Of a stretch of DNA of 64,000 bases, positions 55,451 through 64,000 are shown in pieces. A program made the translations under genes and the position numbers. Source of the stretch: Benincasa hispida (lineage: Eukaryota > Streptophyta > Magnoliopsida > Cucurbitales > Cucurbitaceae); assembly GCF_009727055.1 (NCBI RefSeq), contig NC_052354.1:43829288-43893287 (forward strand), in the 5' to 3' direction. A model generated the notes under the pieces. It ran no database searches. It saw only the letters and a list, made by a program, of their open reading frames with translations, and was not told the DNA's origin. Position 1 is the stretch's first letter, and every line of letters starts with the position of its first letter.

Positions 55451-58400
55451 GTAATTTGTTTGTACTCTTTGTTTAATAATCTCTCTCTCTCCTTTTCAAT
55501 GTTCATTGATCTTCTTTTTCCCCTTTCTTTATCTTTTCTTTGAGATGGCTTTGATTGTTATACAAATTGAAAAGGGGAGATTGATTATATAGTATCGTCG
55601 TGGTCGTTGTTGTAAGTGATGAAAATTGTTGTGTGTTAATTAATTATATATCTCTGCTCAATGATGTGGTAGTCTTTTAGTGGCTTGGGTGTTCATCTTT
55701 GTTTCTTTTCCTTTTTCAATTGAAGGGAAAAGGGGAATTTGCAAAGAAAATGTGGAAGAAGAAACACCGTAATTAGTTGGAATTAGGGAGAATCATGATA
55801 TCCCATCATAAGATAAGAGTGAAGATAATTTGATTGTTGTTTTGAGTATATTTCTCCCCTAGAAAATGTCAAAGATTGTGTTTCTGGTGTTGTCTTCGGG
55901 TTTAGATGAACTTCACAAGGTCATTTCTTTCCATTTCTTGCTATTTGTTTCTCTTTTATTTGTGGTAAAGAATCTTGAACTCTTTAGGGAAAGTATTTAG
56001 AGAAAAATGTTTTCCAGTAGGAATCATACTACCATTCTGATTATTGGTGCTCTTGAATGGGCTATCATGTTGAGTTTGTGTATTTTACTTTGAACTCATC
56101 AGACATCTATTAGGATATGGATATATCTGTCAATTGGTTGTGATCTACTTAGTTTTAGTATGTTACTGATGATAATTATGCATTCTATAAGTATAATGAC
56201 TTTCGGGACTCGAATGTTTTCGAGTAATAGTTTCAAACTAGGTGGTGCCATGATGGCTATCTACATAGGATCTTGAATGTTCTTCTATACTCTGCTAATT
56301 TGGCTGGATGTTTTATGAGATTAGTAGAGTTTTACATGATGTAGATTGGACGTTATATACATCTATGATCTATCTGTTTGAGTAAAGGTGAAGTTATGTT
56401 TGTCTTGAATTGTTTAGAGTTAAAAGTGTCATCTTGAATTCAAATGAGAGTCCCAAATAATTGAGGGTATGATTAGGCTTCTTGGACAAGGGAATTGAAT
56501 TTGGGTGAAATTTGGGAAGTGGTTGTGATGTCCTGTTTGTTGTTTTGATTTGACAGGCTAAGAAAAAGCTAGATGTTGGATGGATATTATATCTTTTTGA
56601 GTTTGGTATGATTTTGACATGCCAATTTCCCATTTCTCCTTTCTTATAGTTTAAATGTTATATATATATATTATATTAATATATATATATATAAACTATG
56701 GTTTAGGAGTAATTCTGAAGAAAGAAAATCCAAATTTAGAAAACCTCACACGACCTTACTTAAACATAATTTGTTCTATAGGTTGTATAGTTGTGTCATA
56801 ACATCACCATATTTGACAGATATGATTTCCAACTTTACCAACCAAACTCTTGATAGCTTGAATGTGACAAAACAATATCTCCTTTCTCTTTCCCCTTATG
56901 TTCAGTTGAGATCTGATATGAATTCACATAGATGTTTTGAGAAGGCTATGTCGATCTCGTAAACGAGGGAAGAAAGGAAGAAACCCCAATTCTTTATAGC
57001 CCTACCTAAATCTTACATAATTTCCTTTGGTGTTGAGTTAGCTGTTTGGTAGGGAAGGTAGGTGTTTTGAGTAGCTTGTCATTAGATCTTGTAGGATTTG
57101 AATCTGCTGCACAATCCTTTTGATTCTGATTTGAATGGATTACAGATCTAACTTGTTCTTGCTGGGGTTTGTTCATTGTTGTATGATGTTGATCTCGATA
57201 AATGAATCTGAGACTGCGTAGACGAGAGCGATGTGTACATGATATGCTCAGGGGAGAATCTATTTCCGCCTTATTTCATGTAATGTTTGTTTGGTTGGTT
57301 CATGACTAAGTTAATTAATGGTTGGGTCATGACACCCTAGCAGTCACCTAACTGTTGCACATTGTGATTCCTTTTACATCTAGAAGTTGTACGAATCACC
57401 ACTTATAAGCATCTCTCTTTTCTCTATATGTTCCTTGTCTCTTCCCTGTCCATAACAAAAAGGCATTGAAAGTCCTTTTTTCTCGGTCGTCTTGTATAGG
57501 GTCGTTTTTACAAATAGTCAGAGTGAGTTTGACACGACTCTTGCGACATAGTGATATCAGGGTTTTTTTAGATAGCCTAAATAAACAGGCAGAATTATAC
57601 AATTGCCTGAACTTTCCTATGTTTTTACATGAATTGCCTAATGAACTATTATTTACGCAAAATCTGGTCCAATTTACTTTTTCATCCCTTAAATTTGGTC
57701 CAATAATTTCATCACTAAATGGTCTTCAAATTTTATGTTTCAAATTCTTATATAACAATTTTACTTCACTTAAAATGTATCATCCCCAACCATCACCTTA
57801 CTAAACTTAATATTAATATGTTTGTGTTATGAACTTGTAATACAATATTATCAATGACCAAATAAATGTATTAAGATTATCGCTGGAGTAAAAGCTCTTT
57901 CGAATTTCAAATGAAGATTTAGATTGTCGTATTGTTTTAAGTTATAATGAATTTGTTCCAGGTTCTAATATTTGGTGATGGATTTTTTTATTAAAAAAGG
58001 TAGAAAAGGAAAAGGGCAAAGAGTGCCCAAATTGACATCATTAACTCATTCAATTGGCAAAAATATTTCAATTTTTATGTTGTTGGCAACATGGCAAGTT
58101 AGATAAACTGAAGAAAAAAAATCGAACATAGATTAATTGACAAATTTGTAGAAATTATCTATAAAGACGATAAATTTTTGATAAAACAAACATTTACCAC
58201 GTAAGTTTTTGAACCATTAGTGTTTTTTTTTTTTTTTTTTTTTGCTAATTACTAGCATAAAGGTGGTATAACACATTTTTTTTTAAAAAAATTCTAATCT
58301 TTTAGTAATTAAATAACAATATTTATTTATTTTCTCTTCTCCTTCCATTAAAACCAACTGCTACCATTTGATGTTGATCGACGAACGTAATTTTTTTTAT

Positions 58401-60617
58401 TTAAATACTATTTTGGTCTTTGCATTTTTTGTTTTGGTTTATTTGGTCTCTCTACATTAATAATTATTTTGGTACCTATGTTTTCAATTTTGGTTCATTT
58501 TGGTTATTCTACTTTCAAAATGTTCAAAAAGTGACCATTTTTATCTCTTCAAAATGAAATAAAAATAAAAATGAATGGACCAATATAATCACTTTTTTAA
58601 AGTATAAGAAGCAAAATTAATGAAAGTTTAAAGTATATAAACCAAAATGAAACTTTAAAATGTAGGGCTAATATGAACCAAAATTAAAAGTTAAAGACCA
58701 AAATGAATATCTTGAAAGTATAGGGACCAAATGAACCAAGATAAAAAATTAGAGGAAAATAGTATTTATTTTAAACATTTTTTTCTCCTATCCCTCAAAA
58801 GAAATTTCCATTTTTTCCTTCCTTTCTTACCATTTTTTTTTAACGAACTAAATTCAGTTTTAATTACGGAACTTGAAAACATTGTATTTCACTTGCTTCA
58901 TTGTATATTTGCAATTATTTAGTTTTTAACTTTTTTTTTCTTTTAATTTTATTTTGAGAAAGCCGGGGCTCAATTTGACAGTGGTTTGATCGCAGGAAAC
59001 ACAAGTTGCATATATTTATTTATCTTGTTGAGTCAAAATCTAAAGAAAAAAAAATAGTTTTTGTTTTTAGAATTTGTATAATAATTTAATTGTTTACTTA
59101 AGAAATTAGATGAAATCATGATTAATTATAATTATTTTATTTTTGGTTTTTGAAAATTAAACCTATAGAAATCGTTTTCATCTGTTGATTTATATGTTTT
59201 GTTATCTAAATCTTACCAAAATTTGAAAACTAAAAAAAGTTTTTAAAAACTTATTTTTGTATTTGAAACTTGACTAGAAAATTATACATTTTCATATAAA
59301 TTATGAAAACTATGATAAAAAAATTGAATGAAAGACACTTTTTTTTTAAAAAAAAAAACAAATAATTATCCAGCGGGGCCTAATAAATCTCGAGAAAACA
59401 AGCATAGTTTTCAACTAAATGATTATTAAACGAGATCTAAGATTTTATCAAACAAGCGAGTCTATTTAAAATCTAGCACATAATTAGTTTATTATATTTA
59501 AACGTAGATTTAATTATTATTATTGTTATTGTTTTCAAATATAGAAAAATAAGTCAATTTATTTATAAATATAATAAAATACCACATTTATCCTTTAAAA
59601 ATATTTAAAACAATTTTATCATTTAAAATAATTATTCTTATTATTGTTAATTGTTATTATTTAAGTAGAAATGGTTACATTGGTATTTATTACTCGTGAT
59701 TTAAAATATTTATTCAACTAGACATAGATATGTAAGGCGTAAACGAATTATGTTGCTTGAAATAGATTCTAATGTTAACTAATGAAATAATGGTAGGGGA
59801 CCATAAATTTTGGTTGGTTTAAAAATATATTATGTGGATATGGCTGATCAAATTTAATTGTTTGTCCATCTTTATGTTAACTAGCTAGGTCATCTACTCT
59901 TTTATGATACTGCTTTATTGTTTAGTCTTGTCAAATCACCATATTGTTACTATATCTTAAGACTCGATTGGTTTTCTATTTTATTTTATTTTTTCAAATT
60001 AAATTTATAAATACTCATTTCTTCTTTAAATTTCTATTTTGAGTCCTTTTTTTTTTTACCGATGTTTTAAAAAACTAGAGCACTCTTGAAAACTAAAAAA
60101 GTAATATTTAAAAATTCATTATTGTTCTTAAAATTTGGCTAATAATTCAACCCGTACTTAAAAAATATGAAAATTATTATAAGAAATTGAGAGGAAATAG
60201 ACTTAATTCTAAAAAACCAAAAACAGAAAACGAATACCTCGTTTAGTAGCCATTTGAATTTTGGTTTTTTGTTTTTAAAAATTAAATTATTTCTTGTTTA
60301 GTTATCTATTTTTTACCAATGTTATAAAAAACCAAACCAACTTTTGAAAATAAATATAAAAAAATATATAGTTTTATTTTTTGAATTTGACAAATAATTC
60401 TATTATTGTATTCCAGAGAGATGAAAATCATTGTAAAAAATTGATAATATATATATTTAATTAAAAAAAACATAAATGATTAACCAATGAAGAATAAGTA
60501 GTCATGTTAAATTTTTGTTAGAATTCAAAATGGGAAGTTCAAGAATGTAATTAAATATTAATTCTAAGAAAAATATTTTGTGTGGCATATTTTTCCCCCC
60601 TAAATTATTTATAGAGA
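55451..60617. other. RALF 3' flank and long AT-rich intergenic region
   Basis: No supported gene. Short frames on both strands lack known motifs. Fragments of the TTTGGTC/GACCAAA repeat family (58420-58740) and of the dispersed TTTGGCTAA family (59110-60500) are present. Confidence 0.55.
59930..60500. repeat. Two adjacent copies of a dispersed MITE-like repeat
   Basis: The copy at 59930-60235 and a second, diverged copy at 60236-60500 each run from TTTTTGTTTTT-like starts through TTACCNATGTT, AAAATTTGGCTAATAATTC and CGTACTTAAAAAATA-type segments. Same family as 23150-23480. The junction reads CTCGTTTAGTAGCCATTTG, which is the usual outer end of this family as I know it. Confidence 0.6.
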
Positions 60618-60625
60618 ACTAAAAG

Positions 60626-61975
60626 TAGCGGTGCAAAAAATCTGATAATCCGACCAACTCGGACTACTAAACTCAAAATATAAGGGTTGGATTGAGTTGG
60701 GTTAGGTTTTTTATTTTGGATTGGATTGGGTTAAAAAATTTTAAAAAAATATTAAATCCGGGTCGAGTCCTGTCTCTTATACACATCTAGATGTGTATAA
60801 GAGACAGACTATATATATATATATGGAGAAAAGAGCGCGTGTTGCGTGCGCATGTTATTGTTGACTGGTGAGAGTGAGAGAGACGGTCACGGACCACGGT
60901 GAGACAGAGGAGACTTGAGAGATATTATATATATATATAACAATACATAAATTGTTTTGTCCACAAGGCAGAGACACAAAGTTTCGTTTGACTCGAGTTC
61001 GAAAGTTGAAGAAAAGAAACGAAACCCTCGACGCTCCCCTCGCCAGTCAGTTGCCGCTTCCGATCAAAACAACTCGTGGAGGCCTTGATATGTACATACA
61101 ATTGGATTTGTGATGGCAATGTTACTAGATCTCCATCCACAACTTGGAGAGTTAGAGACTGTATGAAAATATTGAGTCAGGTAATTAAATGAATTATTTT
61201 TGTACATATCTAAATTATTTATTATATATATCTAACATGTATTATGCTCAAATAATTAATATATTTAATTTTGCATGATTTGTTTTGTAGAGAGCCCATC
61301 ATCTCAATGATGATTTTATTGGTAAGTTTTACTACCATAAGATCAAATATTATTATTACTTATAAATGATCTTCTTGGTTTAATGCATTCGTCATTTTTT
61401 CAGGTATTGAGAATGAGGAGTGAAAAGACCAAAGGGTAAAGATGTAGAAGAAAACTCACTCAAGTCATTCGTCATGCCTCATGGTGCATTGGTGCTCGTT
61501 ATTATTGAACTTGGAATTTTATGTAATAGGCCACTAGTTATTATTAAACTTTGACCTTTTGTTTCTATTTTGAATGTAGACTGGAATATTTTGAGTAGAG
61601 ACCTTGAACTTGAATTTTTGAATTTAATTATTTGTGGAAGTTTCTTGAAGTTTATATTGAATTTATGGTGGTTGTATTTTAATGTAAATGTTAAAATTTC
61701 ACATAGATTACAATATTACATGTTTCTTATTACTAAAATTTTATTAATGGGTAATATATTTAGAATTAGTTCACTTTTGTAAATACAAAGTTTATTAACC
61801 TACAAAAATCAAATTGTTCAATAAAACGAGAAGTAATGAAAAAAAATTTAAAGTTCAAAATTAAAATAAATAAATAAATAACCGGTGACCCAATCCCGAC
61901 CCAACCCAAAAATTATGGGTTAGGTTGGATTGGGTTGGGTTGACCCTTAAAAATGAATTATTATTAGCAACCCTG
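60626..61975. mobile_element. Probable non-autonomous hAT element
   Basis: Flanked by 8-bp near-duplications ACTAAAAG (60618-60625) and ACTAAAGG (61976-61983). Ends are TAGCGGTGC and, on the reverse complement of the right end, CAGGGTTGC, so the terminal repeats are weak. Both subterminal regions carry GGGTTGG/CCAACCC repeats in opposite orientation. The interior has intron-like signals (GTAAG..TTTTTCAG at about 61321-61403) and short exon-like stretches but no recognisable transposase. An adapter-like palindrome sits at 60770-60807. Confidence 0.5.
60770..60807. other. Two back-to-back Tn5 mosaic ends (probable library adapter)
   Basis: 60770-60788 reads CTGTCTCTTATACACATCT and 60789-60807 reads AGATGTGTATAAGAGACAG. 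These are the two strands of the 19-bp hyperactive Tn5 mosaic end, joined as a perfect 38-bp palindrome. That is the layout of the circularisation junction in Nextera mate-pair libraries. A natural origin in a plant genome is very unlikely. Confidence 0.93.
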
Positions 61976-61983
61976 ACTAAAGG

Positions 61984-62972
61984 CATATTTTTATTCCAAA
62001 ATGATAGTGTTTGGTTAAAATTTAGTGGGAAAAACGATTTCCAGTCACTAAATACACTATTTTAAAACTTTTAATAACTGAAATAGTTTACAAAATTATA
62101 TAAAAAAATAAACACTTCTTTTTAGATACAATATCCAATAGGTTTTCTTTTAAAAGAGCTGAAAGATCATTATTTTTGTTTTCAAAAGTCAGCATTAACT
62201 CCTCTAAAATAGACCATAATTTTTCTTTTGTGATATGTTTGAGAAATTTGAATTTCTAATATATATATATATATATTTGTCAAATATGTAATGTCTTAAT
62301 CAATTGAGATACTTAGGTTGGCGAATAGACACTATCATTAAAGTTTATATAGTTGATTTTTTTGGTTAATGGGATAAATACGATGAGTCAGAACACATTT
62401 TTTTAAAAACCCAACCACTAAAATTTGTTTGGACCATATTTATAGTGAATGGTGTGAGTTGGGGATTTGTCACGAAACTTTCACTCTCCTATTCTCAATT
62501 CTCGTCATTCATTATTGTAAATACTTCAAGTCGGTTTTCATTATTATAATTTATTCACTAATTTATTGTTATGTTTAGCGGTATATATCACACTATAGTT
62601 TATATCAAAATAATTGGGGAAAAGTGTACAGAGGGCCCTAACCTAAACCTGAAAATTAATCCCAAGTTTAAAAACCAATGAATTTTGACATTTTGCTTAT
62701 GTCGATACTATGTGAAATTAATATTTTTAATCAAGTGTATGCTTCTTTCTTCTTCCTCGATATATAACTTTTTTTTTTTTTTTTTGTTTTTTAAAATCTA
62801 ATTAAAGAGAAGCCTAGAAGCAAGAAGCGAAAGAAGAAAGGCCTACATACGTATTTCATTGGTCAGTTCAGTAATTTTACCTAAAAGCGAGGTTAAAAAA
62901 CTAATATTTTCAAAAACTGGGTCAAATTTCATTTACGTGTTAGAGGCCATCTATACCAAAATTCCAAGTAAT
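61984..62972. other. AT-rich spacer upstream of CLPR3
   Basis: No gene or recognised repeat family. An (AT)n run lies near 62260 and a poly(T) run near 62770-62786. Confidence 0.5.
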
Positions 62973-63009
62973 TGGGCCTCTCATACAGTTCGGCCCAAAA
63001 GTCGGCCCA
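62973..63009. promoter_or_regulatory. Three site II (TGGGCC) elements of the CLPR3 promoter
   Basis: TGGGCC at 62973-62978 and its complement GGCCCA at 62992-62997 and 63004-63009, all within 40 bp and about 100-130 bp upstream of the ATG. Such site II clusters are known in promoters of plant ribosomal, cell-cycle and organelle-protein genes and bind TCP factors. Confidence 0.6.
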
Positions 63010-63105
63010 ATCGAACATTTCTCCTCTACGAATCAGACTGTAATTCTACTCCTTACATTTCTCACGTCTCTGAGAACTCGAGACGAAGCTAAAAATCGAA
63101 GAAAA

Positions 63106-63665
63106 ATGGCCACTGGGATGAAGCTCCCCATGGCCGTTACCTTGCAGAAACCCATGGCTATGGCGGCTCCATCTTCGTCATCTTCTCTTCCTAGAGGCAT
63201 CAATTTCAGAACCATTTCCTGCACAAACGGTACAAGCAAAGCTAAAATTCCTCTGCCTCCAATAAACCCGAAGGATCCATTTCTTTCGAAGCTCGCTTCA
63301 GTAGCTTCAACCTCACCTGAAACGTTGCTAAACCGCCCTAAAAATTCTGATTCTCCTCCTTATTTGGATATTTTTGATGCTCCTCAACTCATGGCTGCAC
63401 CTGCACAAGTAAGTTGGCTGTCCCTCGCCTCGCTTACTTTCCTATTACTTTGTTGTTCTGGCTTGTATTTATATGAATTTCCGTAAGAAAAGGGAGTTTT
63501 ATTTTAATCAAGTTTTGTTAGGTAGCTAATGTTGTGAGTTTGGTGATTTTCTTATTGGATAAGGTCGAAAGATCAGTTTCCTACAATGAGCATAGGCCGA
63601 GGAGGCCACCGCCGGACTTGCCGTCTCTGTTACTTCATGGAAGAATTGTTTACATCGGAATGCCT
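63106..63665 (+). CDS. CLPR3: Plastid Clp protease subunit CLPR3 (5' part; gene continues past the window)
   Basis: Non-catalytic ClpR subunit of the chloroplast stromal Clp protease core. Exon 1 is 63106-63408 (101 aa) and exon 2 is 63564-63665 (34 aa); both have proper GT-AG borders and the frame stays open. A Ser/Ala/Met-rich transit peptide fills roughly the first 40 residues. Then come IPLPPINPKDPFLSKLAS, YLDIFDAPQLM and, in exon 2, the ERSVSYNEHRPRRPPPDLPS and GRIVYIGMP stretches. The combination is diagnostic for CLPR3 rather than CLPR1, R2, R4 or ClpP. The next exon, expected to continue with the protease-fold core, is not seen before 64000, so an intron runs over the window edge. The ATG at 63106 has a favourable AAAATGGCC context. 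Confidence 0.93.
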
Positions 63666-64000
63666 GTAAGTGTTTGAATTAGTGTTTACTCCGATGCTGT
63701 ACGATTAAACTTGTTACTCGAGGAACTATTCAACTAATAGAAAGGGGGAATTACGACCTTTTTTTCAATATCACAATGTCGACTAGTTTCATTGCAGGAA
63801 AAAATGAAGCATGTTCTATGAAATTGTACAATATTAGAACGTTTCTAACTAATGCACGCTGGAAAGGTGCTTCTCATGATAATCGCATATCTTAGACCTT
63901 TAGAGACCTACAGAGTGAAGGAAATTCTCGTTCAGGAATGAGCTGTTTCAGGATCCTTGTTGGTTGAACTGAGTGTTAATTAAGTTGTGTTGGTGCTTTG

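Noticed and set aside
56394..56633. 79-aa minus-strand frame downstream of RALF
   Set aside because: AT-driven chance frame; no motif, no flanking gene signals.
60925..61140. 71-aa minus-strand frame inside the putative hAT element
   Set aside because: No similarity to a known family and it lies close to the adapter artefact.
63666..64000. A third CLPR3 exon
   Set aside because: No acceptor followed by the expected ClpR core sequence; the stretch reads as intron to the window edge.

Overview
This window is AT-rich plant nuclear DNA. The genes have GT-AG introns and plant-specific products: a plastid Clp subunit with a transit peptide, a RALF peptide hormone and a prenylated HIPP metal-binding protein. 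The transposon load is heavy. The copia polyprotein remnants and the long copia LTRs look like those I know from cucurbit genomes, so a member of the Cucurbitaceae is my best guess. The species is not proven by anything here.

Five protein-coding genes can be supported, and the spliced models close in frame. (1) 164-8183, minus: RecQ-type DNA helicase SIM, 15 exons, 824 aa. (2) 23719-25096, plus: HIPP-type heavy-metal-associated isoprenylated protein, 3 exons, 317 aa. (3) 39360-44731, plus: checkpoint clamp subunit RAD9, 10 exons, 449 aa. (4) 55085-55450, plus: intronless RALF preproprotein, 121 aa. (5) 63106 to the window edge, plus: plastid Clp protease subunit CLPR3, first two exons only. 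SIM and RAD9 both serve genome maintenance. The SIM promoter carries two exact E2F-type sites and the RAD9 promoter one near-match, which would fit S-phase expression, but there is no sign that the two genes form one functional cluster.

Most of the rest is layered transposable elements. At 10.1-21.0 kb lies a decayed plus-strand Ty1/copia element. Its 3' LTR was split by a second LTR (15342-20238, duplication TACAT), which was itself split by a third (16700-19687, duplication TGACT). At 28.0-37.2 kb lies a decayed minus-strand Ty1/copia element. It is interrupted by a solo copia LTR (28659-30748), by a solo LTR of the same family as 16700-19687 (32571-35145, duplication GCTTG), and by an LTR-plus-polypurine fragment near 36 kb. 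Another solo copia LTR lies at 50755-52696 on the minus strand (duplication ATTAA). Smaller items are a Harbinger-like MITE in a SIM intron, fold-back repeats, and a probable hAT element at 60626-61975.

Points most worth a second look: a 38-bp perfect palindrome at 60770-60807 that equals two back-to-back Tn5 mosaic ends, as in the Nextera mate-pair junction adapter, and is therefore probably an assembly artefact; an interleaved inverted repeat (order A, B, A', B') at 45103-45343 just downstream of RAD9; a duplicated promoter-like block on both sides of the HIPP gene with no second gene behind the downstream copy; and clusters of ACGATCG-type motifs in two unrelated LTR families. I did not find a clearly new biological system.
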